From: GYS-P2D sp964414425
GTDB taxonomy: Bacteria > Bacteroidota > Bacteroidia > Chitinophagales > Saprospiraceae
Direction of reading: 5' to 3'
DNA: 64,000 nucleotides
NCBI GenBank assembly: GCA_964414425.1
Contig: CAYPWL010000015.1
Coordinates: 1-64,000, forward strand
Below are positions 38,429 through 47,881 of this stretch, piece by piece (positions within the stretch are counted from its first letter, which is position 1; each line of letters begins with the position of its first letter). The notes under the pieces were generated by a model that was not told the origin of the DNA, did no database searches, and saw nothing but the letters and a program-made list of their open reading frames with translations. A program made the translations under genes and the position numbers.

Positions 38429-39175
38429 ATGCAACACGATTCTGACATAGATACTGACAACTTGCCGCAGCATATCGCTGTCATCATGGATGGCAACGGT
38501 CGGTGGGCGAAGAGTCAAAATCGTGCGCGTGTTTTTGGTCATCAGAATGGCGTTCATGCAGTACGCGAGATATCTGAGGGCGCTGCCGAATTAGGTGTTC
38601 CTTATCTGACACTTTATGCTTTTTCGAAGGAAAATTGGAAAAGACCGGCATTTGAGGTCAACACCTTGATGAAGTTATTCGTCAAGACTATTGACAAAGA
38701 GCTAAGCACACTGAATAAGAACAACATCAAGCTTAACGCTATAGGAGATCTTAAGTCTCTCCCAAAAGAAACCTATAAAGCCCTAATAAAAGGTATACAT
38801 GCGACTTCTCAGAATACACGTATGACGCTCACATTGGCACTCAATTATAGTAGTCGATGGGAGATTTTGTCCGCAGTAGAGAAATATGCTGAGATGGTTA
38901 GATCAGGGGAGACAACAGATGAAGCACCGACTGAAGAGTTATTCGAAAGTTTACTTCAGACCAGCGGTATGCCAGATCCCGACCTGTTGATCAGGACAAG
39001 TGGCGAGCGTCGTATCAGCAACTACTTATTATGGCAGCTGTCATATGCAGAGCTATATTTCACAGATGTACTTTGGCCAGATTTTAAAAAAGAGCACCTC
39101 CATAAAGCTATATTGACCTACCAAAATCGAGAAAGAAGGTTTGGTTTAACAGGGGAGCAGTTAATTAATTCTTAA
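38429..39175 (+). CDS. uppS: Isoprenyl (undecaprenyl) diphosphate synthase
   Basis: This cis-prenyltransferase makes the C55 lipid carrier for wall and polysaccharide synthesis. The protein shows H-I-A-V-I-M-D-G-N-G-R-W-A-K (catalytic Asp), the G-H-Q-N-G motif, Y-A-F-S-K-E-N-W-K-R, and the C-terminal P-D-L-L-I-R-T-S-G-E-R-R-I-S-N-Y-L-L-W-Q. All are family signatures, and 248 residues is the usual length. I chose ATG 38429 over TTG 38426. It leads the uppS-bamA-skp cluster. Confidence 0.97.
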   Translation: MQHDSDIDTDNLPQHIAVIMDGNGRWAKSQNRARVFGHQNGVHAVREISEGAAELGVPYLTLYAFSKENWKRPAFEVNTLMKLFVKTIDKELSTLNKNNIKLNAIGDLKSLPKETYKALIKGIHATSQNTRMTLTLALNYSSRWEILSAVEKYAEMVRSGETTDEAPTEELFESLLQTSGMPDPDLLIRTSGERRISNYLLWQLSYAELYFTDVLWPDFKKEHLHKAILTYQNRERRFGLTGEQLINS

Positions 39176-39251
39176 CGCAGGGTTAAATATGAAAACAACA
39201 AGCGAGGTACTTATAAAAGACTGTTCTTTTGGGACTCTATACTCACCATAT

Positions 39252-41849
39252 ATGATAAGAAGAGTCATTCTGCTTCTCTTGGGCTGTATTACATTAGGGG
39301 CCCTTACAGCACAGGATACTAATCCATTAGCGCCTAACTTCGTAGAGTTAGATTATAGCAATAAGAAAATCTATCACATCGCACAAGTGAACATTACTGG
39401 TGCCGAGCGACGAGACGATAACGCTATTAAGTCCATCACTGGACTCCGTGAAGGTCAGACCATCGAGATTCCGAGTGAGCGACTATCAAGAGCGGTCAAT
39501 GAATTGTGGAGACTACGGTTATTTTCGGATGTCGAGATTATGTTGGATAAGCTCGTTGAGGATAGCGTATATCTGACGGTACAACTTAAGGAGCAACCTA
39601 CCTTATCAGGATATGAATTTCAAAATGTCCGTAAAATCCAACAAGAGAATCTCTTAGAAGAACTCGGTGAAACCTTTAGAATCGGAGGGATCATATCAGA
39701 GAATGATCGTAATGTAGGTGCAGGCAAACTCAGACAGTACTATGTTGACAAAGGATTCTTGGATGCGGAGGTTACGATGACTCCTGTCGAAGATACTGTG
39801 TTGCAGAATACGATCAAGATGCGCATCGCTGTCGAAAAGAATGATAAGGTCAAGATCAAGAAGATCAACTTCATTGGTAATCAAGCGATCAAAGACAAAA
39901 AACTTAGAAAACAGCTCAAGGACACGAAGCAAAAAGGAACATTTCTCAAGAAGTCAAAGTATGTCAAAGCAGACTATGAAGCGGATAAGAAAAATCTGAT
40001 CCAATACTACATCCAAAATGGTCACAGTGACGCTCAGATCCTCAGGGACTCTGTATGGCGTGATGACAAGGGCTTAGTTAATCTCAACCTATACATCGAC
40101 GAAGGAGTACAATACAAGTTTGGTAATATCCTATGGAAAGGAAACTCCCTCTATACAGATGACCAACTGGCAGCGGTACTCAATATCCCGAAAGGAACTG
40201 TTTTTAATCCTGATGATCTCTCGCAGCGATTAGAATTTAGTTTGGATGGGCGAGATATTTCGTCACTATACATGGATAAAGGGTATTTGTTCTTCAATGT
40301 GGATCCGCAACAGGTATCTATCCGCCAGGACACTATCGATATAGAGATGAGAATCTTTGAAGGTCCACAAGCGACCATCGACAAGGTTACAATCAAAGGA
40401 AATGATCGAACTCACGAGGATATCATCCGTCGTGTAGTAAGAACAAGACCTGGCGAAAAATTCAGTAGATCAGACATTATTAGATCTCAACGTGAGATTA
40501 CCAACTTAGGATATTTTGATCCTGAGGATCTCGGCATAAACACACCCGTCAATTATGAAAGAGGTACCGTTGATATAGAGTATACTGTCGTCGAGAGACC
40601 ATCAGATCAGCTAGAGCTATCTGCAGGTTACGGTGGATTTGAGGGACTTATTGGAACCTTAGGGGTAACATTTAATAACTTCTCTCTCGAGAATATTAGA
40701 AACAAGACAGCTTGGTCTCCATTGCCTACAGGAGATGGACAACGCCTCTCCTTACGTATCCAATCTAACAGTAGATTCTTTAGATCCTATAACTTTAGCT
40801 TTACTGAGCCTTGGTTAGGAGGTAAGCGCCCTAATGCCTTTACAGTAGGTTGGGCATTGTCACAGTTTGATAACTCTTCTTTTGGAGCGGGATCGTTAAC
40901 CATCAACAGATTCTTTGCTGGATTAGGTACTGCTCTTAAGTTCCCAGATGACTTCTTTACTTCGTCTACTACGATCAACTTAGAGACTATCAACCTTGAT
41001 AATTTTGCAACTGGATTCTTAGTGAACAATGGTTCATTCAAAAACTTCAATATCCAACAAGTATTCTCAAGAAGTTCAATCGCAAATCCTCAGTTTCCTA
41101 CGAGTGGGTCGAGAGTATCACTGACGATTCAGTTTACACTACCATACTCATTGTTTAGAAGAGATAACTTCTGGGTTCTCGATGGTGAAGAAAGAGAATC
41201 AGCGATTCAAAATGAACTACGAACCTTAGGTATTAGAGGCCGAAGTGGTTTTGATGAAAATGCATTCATCGCAAATCTTGAAGAGGCTCGCCGATTTGAA
41301 TTCTTAGAGTATCACAAATGGAGAGTAGATGCAGAGTGGTTCTATAATATTACAGGAAAGCTCGTATTTATGACTCAGGCCAAACTGGGATTCCTCGGGA
41401 CATATGATAGTAACATTGGCGATGTACCATTCGAGCGATTCCAACTCGGTGGCGATGGACTATCTAACCAAAACGCAGGTATCCAAGGGACAGACATCAT
41501 CGCACTAAGAGGATATGAGACAGAGGATATCTCTCCTAATGATAACGCTAATGGAGGTGGGATCATCTTTAATAAGTTTACGACAGAGTTGAGGTACCCA
41601 TTATCGACTAATCCTAATTCGATCATATATACAACACTATATTTCCAAGCTGGTAATCAGTGGAATTCATTTAGTGATTATAATCCATTTGACCTAAGAA
41701 GGACTGTGGGTGTAGGAGCGAGAGTATTCTTACCTGTATTCGGTCTATTAGGATTTGATTACGGCTTCGGCTTAGATAAAACTGTCGCTAACCCTGGTCT
41801 GGGGCCATTAGGTAAATTCAGTATCGTCTTAGGATTCGAGCCTGATTAA
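39252..41849 (+). CDS. bamA: Outer membrane protein assembly factor BamA
   Basis: BamA inserts beta-barrel proteins into the outer membrane. From ATG 39252 it has a signal peptide (I-L-L-L-L-G-C-I-T-L-G-A-L-T-A-Q), then five POTRA repeats to about residue 430. The C-terminal 16-strand Omp85 barrel is recognised by the V-E-R-P-S-D-Q-L-E-L-S-A-G-Y-G-G start and the last strand F-S-I-V-L-G-F-E-P-D. The frame is open upstream to ATG 39189, just 13 bp after uppS; the 21 extra residues lack signal character. Length fits Bacteroidota BamA. The Skp-like chaperone gene follows after 106 bp. Confidence 0.95.
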   Translation: MIRRVILLLLGCITLGALTAQDTNPLAPNFVELDYSNKKIYHIAQVNITGAERRDDNAIKSITGLREGQTIEIPSERLSRAVNELWRLRLFSDVEIMLDKLVEDSVYLTVQLKEQPTLSGYEFQNVRKIQQENLLEELGETFRIGGIISENDRNVGAGKLRQYYVDKGFLDAEVTMTPVEDTVLQNTIKMRIAVEKNDKVKIKKINFIGNQAIKDKKLRKQLKDTKQKGTFLKKSKYVKADYEADKKNLIQYYIQNGHSDAQILRDSVWRDDKGLVNLNLYIDEGVQYKFGNILWKGNSLYTDDQLAAVLNIPKGTVFNPDDLSQRLEFSLDGRDISSLYMDKGYLFFNVDPQQVSIRQDTIDIEMRIFEGPQATIDKVTIKGNDRTHEDIIRRVVRTRPGEKFSRSDIIRSQREITNLGYFDPEDLGINTPVNYERGTVDIEYTVVERPSDQLELSAGYGGFEGLIGTLGVTFNNFSLENIRNKTAWSPLPTGDGQRLSLRIQSNSRFFRSYNFSFTEPWLGGKRPNAFTVGWALSQFDNSSFGAGSLTINRFFAGLGTALKFPDDFFTSSTTINLETINLDNFATGFLVNNGSFKNFNIQQVFSRSSIANPQFPTSGSRVSLTIQFTLPYSLFRRDNFWVLDGEERESAIQNELRTLGIRGRSGFDENAFIANLEEARRFEFLEYHKWRVDAEWFYNITGKLVFMTQAKLGFLGTYDSNIGDVPFERFQLGGDGLSNQNAGIQGTDIIALRGYETEDISPNDNANGGGIIFNKFTTELRYPLSTNPNSIIYTTLYFQAGNQWNSFSDYNPFDLRRTVGVGARVFLPVFGLLGFDYGFGLDKTVANPGLGPLGKFSIVLGFEPD

Positions 41850-41955
41850 GGTACTGTTAAAAAGAACATTGAAAATAGAATTTAGCATCAAACACACGTC
41901 ATACAAAAAAATCGATTAAACAACTAAGGCCAGTGCGGTCTATAAAAACTACAAA

Positions 41956-42459
41956 ATGAACAGAATAATAACACTAGCTTTCTTAATCCTACTTGGATTG
42001 CAACTCACCGCACAGAAGTATGGATATGTTAACTCATCACAACTATTGATCAATCTACCAGATGTCAAAACAGCTGATAGTCAGCTTGAAGCATATCAGA
42101 AGCAATTGATCGCTAAAGGAGAACAAATGGTTAAGAGCTTTGAAACTGAGTACAAAGCGTATCTTGCCAAAGTAGATTCTGGAGAATTGTCACAGATCGA
42201 TATGCAACAAAGAGAAGGTAAGCTTGCACAAGATCAGCAAGCGATTCAGGCATTCGAAGTACAAGTTCAAAATGATATCGCTGCTAAGAAGCAAGAGCTC
42301 TATCAGCCTATATTGGCGCGAGTGCAAAAAGTGGTTGACGCCTATGGCAAAGAAGAAGGATATACGATGATATTTGATGCAAGCATCGGAGGCATTCTTT
42401 TCGCCGATACCGCTGATGACTTAATGCCTGTCCTAAAGACTAAGCTCGGCATACAATAG
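41956..42459 (+). CDS. skp: OmpH/Skp family periplasmic chaperone
   Basis: The 167-residue protein has a signal peptide (M-N-R-I-I-T-L-A-F-L-I-L-L-G-L-Q-L-T-A-Q), a short beta body starting K-Y-G-Y-V-N-S-S-Q-L-L, and a long coiled-coil arm (about 45-125, rich in Q/E/K). This is the shape of Skp, a trimeric holdase that carries unfolded outer membrane proteins to BamA. The neighbouring bamA supports the assignment. Bacteroidota often have tandem OmpH genes; only one is found here. It is convergent with the site-2 protease gene. Confidence 0.93.
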   Translation: MNRIITLAFLILLGLQLTAQKYGYVNSSQLLINLPDVKTADSQLEAYQKQLIAKGEQMVKSFETEYKAYLAKVDSGELSQIDMQQREGKLAQDQQAIQAFEVQVQNDIAAKKQELYQPILARVQKVVDAYGKEEGYTMIFDASIGGILFADTADDLMPVLKTKLGIQ

Positions 42460-42480
42460 AATATTAAGGTTCCCCTCGAC

Positions 42481-43449
42481 TTAGGATACCTTATTGATAT
42501 AACTTAGGAGTAATGGCCTGTCTATTACTCCTATTTCTTTTTTATTCTCATCCCTAACGATCACCGATAGCCAGCCCTGGCTCTTCATTACTTCAAAAAG
42601 TTTATTTATCGGGATGTTATAGCTTACATAACCGTAACGGTCGTGGGAGATTAAGTCTCCATTTTCATTGACAGACAATATACTCAGATTACGCTCTTGA
42701 GATTTGAGCAGATCTAAAGCTATGATTTCGTTCAACTTATTTTCTCTTACAATAAAGCGACGCTCCGCTCTAGCCGTGAGGAATACAAAGATTCCGATAA
42801 ACATCAACATGTAATGATCAAAATACGCCCCTCCGATCACAAAGATCACGGCAAGCACTTGACCTACGTAACTCGCTATCATCGTCGCCTTCTGATGATT
42901 CTTGAGACCCATGGTCAGTAGAGCACGCAGGATTCGGCCTCCATCCATCGGAAAAGCAGGAATCAGATTAAAAGCCACTAACGCCGCATTGATCGAAAAC
43001 AAGATTCCTATATAATCCGACCAATGGGTAAGTGGATTAATAACCTCAGATGTAGGCAGTAATGGCTTACCCGCTATCAAGAGAATTGCCCCAAATAGTA
43101 TCAGAAATACCAGATTTACTGCTGGACCGGCAAAAGCGATATATAACTCATGTAATGCCTTCTTAGGGATGTGTGTCAGTCTGGCAACACCACCTATCGG
43201 AGAGATGATGATATCCTTAGTAGCTACTCCATATCGTCTCGCTGTGAGCGCATGACCATACTCATGCATAATGACAAAACAGAACATCAACAGCACTAAG
43301 CTGAAGAACCATACACCCTCGATAGCGCTTAGCTCATGCTCTGCGATATAATAGGTAATAAACAAAAGGAGCAAACCAAAGCTCCAGTGAACCTTAATGG
43401 GTATATCTGCAAATCGACCTAATACCAGTGAACCCTTGCGGTATTGCAT
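42481..43449 (-). CDS. Site-2 protease (M50) family membrane metalloprotease
   Basis: Six or so hydrophobic helices carry the intramembrane zinc site: H-E-Y-G-H (His62, Glu63, His66) and the second ligand in L-I-P-A-F-P-M-D-G-G-R (Asp169). The N-terminus G-S-L-V-L-G-R-F-A-D-I-P-I-K-V-H is typical of the SpoIVFB-like branch, which often ends with CBS domains; here the C-terminal about 100 residues look like a worn version of that module. The substrate is unknown. The TPR gene lies 21 bp upstream, so the two are likely co-transcribed. Confidence 0.9.
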   Translation of the reverse strand: MQYRKGSLVLGRFADIPIKVHWSFGLLLLFITYYIAEHELSAIEGVWFFSLVLLMFCFVIMHEYGHALTARRYGVATKDIIISPIGGVARLTHIPKKALHELYIAFAGPAVNLVFLILFGAILLIAGKPLLPTSEVINPLTHWSDYIGILFSINAALVAFNLIPAFPMDGGRILRALLTMGLKNHQKATMIASYVGQVLAVIFVIGGAYFDHYMLMFIGIFVFLTARAERRFIVRENKLNEIIALDLLKSQERNLSILSVNENGDLISHDRYGYVSYNIPINKLFEVMKSQGWLSVIVRDENKKEIGVIDRPLLLSYINKVS

Positions 43450-43470
43450 AATGTATTGCTGAGGTCTGGT

Positions 43471-45279
43471 TTAGATGTTGTCTCCGCGTAAAATTCTGAA
43501 GCGCTTCCTCGCTTCGATAGAAAACGTACTATCAGGATAATCGATAAACAAGGTTTGATAAAGTTCTTTAGCCTTTTCGTCGTTATCTAGCACTTCATCA
43601 TACAATACCGCCAAGTTAAATATGGCATTATCAGCACGAATCTCTTCTGGATACTCTTCGATGATTCTTTGATAATAATCTACGGCATTATCGATATCCC
43701 CCATCACAGTATACTGTACAGCCTTGGCATAATAGACGTCATCTATAAGGGTATGATCATTATATACTAATCCGATGCTATCTAATTTATTAAACGCCTC
43801 GTCTACACGATTCTGAAATAACAATAACTCTGCCTCACTAAATAATGCCAATGGTGCATAAGTCGTGTCCAGATTGGCATTGTCCATTATAAACACAGAC
43901 AAGTCAATGGCATCGTTAGAGATCAGCCTTGTCGTAGCGGATTTCAATATGTCAAACTGCTCTTGGGCCCACTCAAAATCACCTATGTAATAGCTCAACT
44001 TGGCATTCTTGAATCGTGCCTTTTCACCCAAGTGATCTTCTCTAAACTCTTTATCAACCTGGCTATAGAGCAATGTAGATTCCCATACTTCACCAGACAT
44101 CAGATAGTAATCTGCTAAGTCCAGCTTTGCATTGGCCTTTACATAATTATTGATGCCAGGATACTTGATGACCTCATTTAAGATCTTAACCCCTGCATCT
44201 AAATCATTAATATATCGAGCCTCTAACTCCGCCAGCTTGAGTGATACCAGTGATGACTGACTGTTACGTCCATAAGTATCTAAATAATCGATATACTCGG
44301 CTTTGAGTGAGTTGAGGTCCTCCGTAGTGTAGGTCCCAGATATTATTTTCTTTCTCTTAGTATCCAGCAATTGCTTCTTAGCATCGAGGTAATAGCTGTT
44401 TATATTTTCCTTAGTATCAATGATATATTGATACGCTTTTATAGCTGTATCATAGTCTTTATCGTTTTTGGCGATACGGGCCAGGTTATATATACGCTGA
44501 CCGTTTTCGTCTAAGCGTTTGTCTAACGCTCTTGCTTGTCGCAAGGCTTTAGTGTATTGCTTATTATGTACGAATACCCATTGAATCATCTCAGGATAAA
44601 ATAGATTCTCCGGTTCATTCTGCACTTTGGCATAGAGCTCTGCCCGCAGCGCTTCATAATCCTCCTCACTTATGAGATACTTAGTGAAATAATTCTGTAC
44701 TGATGATATCCTCTCTGGCGTCGCTGCCGAGCTTGCTAAGAAGTATTTGATCATTTCAGGTTTCTTGTTTTTACGCCTGTAGAGCTCTGCTATATTATAA
44801 GCGTATAAGCCATTATTATTGCTAAGCTCTTCTCCTTTGAGGAAGGTTTCAAGGGCGAGGTCGTATTTAGTGAGCCGACTGAAGGAGTTGCCCAGTCTGC
44901 TGATTGCATTTCGATTTTCCGGTGTCAATTTGGATATGGCTAATCTAAACTGCTCATCCGCTTCGTCAGTGCGACCCTGTCGTTCACGGAGATTACCATA
45001 TGCTACGTGCAGTTCGATATTGCGAGGATATTGCTTGATAGACTTCTGCAATGAAGTTTCTGCAGTTTCATAATCCTCTAAGGCAAGCAGAGACTCGATA
45101 TATTGATTGAAATAATATTCATTAAATCCCTTCTGCTCGGCAAGCTTCTTATACAATGCTGCAGACTTCTCATATTCGCCCGCCTTGTAATAGTGGCTGG
45201 CCAACTTGGCATCTTGCTGACCCATCAAGGAGACAGCGCTCCATGCGATCACCAGTATTATTGAAAATAGACCTCTCAT
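43471..45279 (-). CDS. Exported TPR-repeat protein
   Basis: The 602-residue protein has a signal peptide (M-R-G-L-F-S-I-I-L-V-I-A-W-S-A-V-S-L-M-G-Q) and is built almost wholly of tetratricopeptide repeats. Clear units are Y-Y-K-A-G-E-Y-E-K-S-A near 30, Y-E-T-A-E-T-S-L near 75, and a final pair with A-V-D-Y-Y-Q-R-I-I-E-E-Y-P and A-K-E-L-Y-Q-T-L-F-I-D-Y-P. The C-terminal pairs resemble YbgF/BamD-like repeats. It probably scaffolds an envelope complex; the partner is unknown. It is upstream of the site-2 protease gene on the same strand. Confidence 0.8.
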   Translation of the reverse strand: MRGLFSIILVIAWSAVSLMGQQDAKLASHYYKAGEYEKSAALYKKLAEQKGFNEYYFNQYIESLLALEDYETAETSLQKSIKQYPRNIELHVAYGNLRERQGRTDEADEQFRLAISKLTPENRNAISRLGNSFSRLTKYDLALETFLKGEELSNNNGLYAYNIAELYRRKNKKPEMIKYFLASSAATPERISSVQNYFTKYLISEEDYEALRAELYAKVQNEPENLFYPEMIQWVFVHNKQYTKALRQARALDKRLDENGQRIYNLARIAKNDKDYDTAIKAYQYIIDTKENINSYYLDAKKQLLDTKRKKIISGTYTTEDLNSLKAEYIDYLDTYGRNSQSSLVSLKLAELEARYINDLDAGVKILNEVIKYPGINNYVKANAKLDLADYYLMSGEVWESTLLYSQVDKEFREDHLGEKARFKNAKLSYYIGDFEWAQEQFDILKSATTRLISNDAIDLSVFIMDNANLDTTYAPLALFSEAELLLFQNRVDEAFNKLDSIGLVYNDHTLIDDVYYAKAVQYTVMGDIDNAVDYYQRIIEEYPEEIRADNAIFNLAVLYDEVLDNDEKAKELYQTLFIDYPDSTFSIEARKRFRILRGDNI

Positions 45280-45343
45280 AATATCATCATGTACTCTCTC
45301 TAACGATCATCTTCGAGATTAAGTTGCTATATAATTACATAAC

Positions 45344-45378
45344 GAAAAAAACCCTGTCGCTATAAGCAACAGGGTTTT
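45344..45378 (-). terminator. Intrinsic terminator after the first tonB paralogue
   Basis: Stem AAAACCCTGTcGC / GCaACAGGGTTTT (one mismatch, loop TATAA) is followed on the minus strand by a run of T. It ends the transcript that comes through the TonB genes. Confidence 0.88.
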
Positions 45379-45411
45379 GTATTCTTCGATTTATGTCGCC
45401 CTTAGACGATA

Positions 45412-46338
45412 TTAACTTTGTAGTTTGAAGGTCACTGGTAAGGTGTACAGTACACGTACTGATGAACCACGTTGTTTACCAGGAGTCCATTTTGATGGTA
45501 GATTATTCATATTGTCTACCACTTTTAGAGCCGCTTGCCCACAACCTGCACCGATATCCCTTACAATCTTGGTATCAGTTACAGAACCATCTTTCTCTAC
45601 GACAAACTGGATATATACCCTTCCCTCTACACCATTTTCTCTGGCGATGGCGGGATATTTCAAGTTCTTGTAGAGATACTCTAACAATTTCTTGTCAGCG
45701 CAAGCTTTTCTATCTGCCGCAGATCCACCGGCGTTTTCACACCCAGGAAATCGTGGCATCTCCTCCACGACCTTAAATATCTCCTCTACTTCCGGCTCTG
45801 GTGGTGGCGGCGGTGGAGGTGGCGGTGGTGGCGGAGCATCTTTCTTAGGCTCCGGCGGAGGTGGTTCGTCAAATACTGTTTCTTCTTCTACTGTCTGATC
45901 TTCAAATTCAGGCTGTTCTTCTTCCTCGATTTCTTCCTCTGGAACCTCTTCTATCACCGGTGGTGGTGGTGGAGGCGGTGGAGGTGGTGGCTCAGCCGTA
46001 CGTGGTGGTTCTATCTCGATTTCCTCATCTATATCGAGACTATACTGAGAGACATCAACGATCTCCTCATAATTAGTCCAGCTAAATGCGAGAACCGTAA
46101 GACCTAATGCGGCCGCCAACCCAAAACGAAATAGAGTACCGCTATGTCTGAAGACATTTACGTCTGGATACTTAGCTCTTGACTTGAGTGGAGACGAGAA
46201 TGTCGTATCCCGGTATTTTTCAGACAACCCTTCTTTGGTGCCGAAAACATTCCTCAAGACAAAAATTAAGGCCAAGACAATCAGGATTAGGGCTCCAAAG
46301 CCTCCGAGTACTCCTGATGCAGGTAATGCGATGTCCAT
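45412..46338 (-). CDS. Energy transducer TonB, paralogue 1
   Basis: The 308-residue protein has two hydrophobic segments (about 10-30 and 70-88) and then a linker with two long polyproline runs (eleven and twelve prolines) alternating with acidic stretches. The C-terminal TonB domain holds Y-P-A-I-A-R-E-N-G-V-E-G-R-V-Y-I-Q-F-V-V and a terminal L-P-V-T-F-K-L-Q. It would transfer proton-motive energy to outer membrane receptors. The domain is preceded by an E-E-M-P-R-F-P-G-C module common in Bacteroidota TonB proteins. A tandem paralogue lies upstream. No ExbB/ExbD genes are adjacent. Confidence 0.92.
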   Translation of the reverse strand: MDIALPASGVLGGFGALILIVLALIFVLRNVFGTKEGLSEKYRDTTFSSPLKSRAKYPDVNVFRHSGTLFRFGLAAALGLTVLAFSWTNYEEIVDVSQYSLDIDEEIEIEPPRTAEPPPPPPPPPPPVIEEVPEEEIEEEEQPEFEDQTVEEETVFDEPPPPEPKKDAPPPPPPPPPPPPEPEVEEIFKVVEEMPRFPGCENAGGSAADRKACADKKLLEYLYKNLKYPAIARENGVEGRVYIQFVVEKDGSVTDTKIVRDIGAGCGQAALKVVDNMNNLPSKWTPGKQRGSSVRVLYTLPVTFKLQS

Positions 46339-46553
46339 AAACCTCAGTTTTGTGTTAGGTTAAAAAATAAGTACGCTGTTTGAGCGCCCATAATATTACT
46401 ATTTAAATCAATTATCTCAAAAGATCGTTACGACAATCACTGTTGAAATATATCGGTAAAAACCGCATCAACAATTATATATGTCAGTACTACCACTTTT
46501 AAGGTACTTAAGTTTTGTGACATATGCCTTTGCATATCGCACAATACAACTTC

Positions 46554-47474
46554 CTAATTCTGCAATGTAAAGGTTACAGGCAGCGTGTAAAGCACACGTA
46601 CCACTGATCCTTGTTTCTTGCCAGGGGTCCACTTAGCAGGAAGGTTATTCATCTCCTCCACTACTTTAAGTGCGGATTGTCCTAATCCTGCCTCAGCATC
46701 TCTTACGATCTTGGCCCCGCTGATGGAGCCATCTTTCTCTACGACAAACTGGATATACACCCGTCCTTGCACTCCGTTTTCTCTGGCTATTACCGGATAC
46801 TTCAAGTTCTTGTATAGATATTCCAATAGTTTTTTATCAGAACAAGCCTTACGATCTTCTATAGAACCGCCCGTGCTCTCACAACCTGGAAATCGAGGCA
46901 TCTCTTCTACAAATTTTTCAATTTCATCGATGTCATCATCCGGTCCTTCAGGCAGAGGCGGTGGTGGCACAGGAGTAAACTTTTTCTTTGGCTCTGAAAC
47001 TGGCACTTCCTCGAAAGAAAAATCGTCCTCAATACTCGGCGGCTCATACTCAGGCTGCTCATCAGGAATCTCATCCTCAGGAACCTCCTCTATAATTGGC
47101 TCGGCTGGTGGTGGCTTTATCTCTGGAGGTGTCACATGAGTTATTGGTGGCTCAATCTGATCAAAGGACTCGTCCATAGCGCCATAATTCTCTGGCACGA
47201 AAACTCCATCATAAGTTGTCCAATTAAAAGCAATCATTGAGAAGGCCAATGCCGCTGCCAATCCAAATCTCAACAAGCTGCCGTTAAGTCTAAAGACATT
47301 GACTTCAGGATATTTTGTCCGAGAAGAGGGCTCAGCAGATTTGTTTCTATCCCTTGACGCCAGGTTTTCCTTAGTGCCAAATACGATCCTTAGTACAACT
47401 ATCGAACTTAATATGATCAGGGCCAACGCTGCTATCCCAACGAGGACTCCTGACACAGATAATGCGATATCCAT
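46554..47474 (-). CDS. Energy transducer TonB, paralogue 2
   Basis: The 306-residue protein has the same plan as its neighbour: two hydrophobic segments, an acidic/proline linker, the E-E-M-P-R-F-P-G-C module and a nearly identical TonB C-terminal domain (Y-P-V-I-A-R-E-N-G-V-Q-G-R-V-Y-I-Q-F). The linker lacks the very long proline runs; its proline content is scattered (P-P-E-I-K-P-P-P-A-E-P, P-V-P-P-P-P-L-P). High C-terminal identity and diverged linkers point to tandem duplication. It starts 5 bp after vanZ, in the run citrate synthase-gcvH-vanZ-tonB. Confidence 0.92.
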   Translation of the reverse strand: MDIALSVSGVLVGIAALALIILSSIVVLRIVFGTKENLASRDRNKSAEPSSRTKYPEVNVFRLNGSLLRFGLAAALAFSMIAFNWTTYDGVFVPENYGAMDESFDQIEPPITHVTPPEIKPPPAEPIIEEVPEDEIPDEQPEYEPPSIEDDFSFEEVPVSEPKKKFTPVPPPPLPEGPDDDIDEIEKFVEEMPRFPGCESTGGSIEDRKACSDKKLLEYLYKNLKYPVIARENGVQGRVYIQFVVEKDGSISGAKIVRDAEAGLGQSALKVVEEMNNLPAKWTPGKKQGSVVRVLYTLPVTFTLQN

Positions 47475-47479
47475 AATTC

Positions 47480-47851
47480 CTAGTTTAGTATACGATTCAT
47501 AATTACGTAGGCCCCAATGGCGCCCACCGTATTAGCTATCATATCTAATATCTCAAAGGATCGCTCTGATATATATAGTTGTGTGACTTCAGTTAATAAT
47601 GCGAAAACAATTACACCTATCAGGACCGTCGCTCGTGAGATCGTTAGATTTTGTTCTCTATGTGCCTTTGCGCATAGGACGTACAACGTTGCGAAAAGGA
47701 ATAGGTGAATAAGCTTGTCTGCACCTGGAGGTAATAAAGAGTCTTGGACTACGATATCCGTCGGTGGTGTCCACAGCAGTACCATAATCACTACTGACCA
47801 GCATCCTGCGAGAGTAGTGTATGGCTTACACCATATATCCTTCACTCTCAT
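47480..47851 (-). CDS. VanZ family membrane protein
   Basis: The 123-residue protein has four hydrophobic segments and the VanZ-like pattern: P-P-G-A-D-K-L-I-H-L-F-L-F-A-T-L, a central loop, then T-E-V-T-Q-L-Y-I-S-E-R-S-F-E-I-L-D-M-I-A-N. The D-K-x-x-H and E-x-x-Q-x-F/Y residues are the family's conserved polar positions within the membrane. VanZ of enterococci gives slight teicoplanin resistance; the function of this family is otherwise unknown. It sits between gcvH (30 bp) and tonB (5 bp), an arrangement I recall in other Bacteroidota. Confidence 0.85.
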   Translation of the reverse strand: MRVKDIWCKPYTTLAGCWSVVIMVLLWTPPTDIVVQDSLLPPGADKLIHLFLFATLYVLCAKAHREQNLTISRATVLIGVIVFALLTEVTQLYISERSFEILDMIANTVGAIGAYVIMNRILN

Positions 47852-47881
47852 AGATGCAACTACAGTAGATTATGGTGCGTG

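Noticed and set aside
45785..46000. GGT/GGC triplet repeats resembling a short repeat array
   Set aside because: These are the proline codons of the TonB linker read on the plus strand; there are no spacers, so no CRISPR.
45692..46076. Glycine- and valine-rich plus-strand frames opposite tonB
   Set aside because: They are complements of the polyproline codons of the TonB linker.
46500..46550. TATGCCTTTGCATA as a promoter upstream of tonB
   Set aside because: The spacing between TA and TTTG is four, not two, and it points away from the upstream gene; it is more likely part of a local palindrome.
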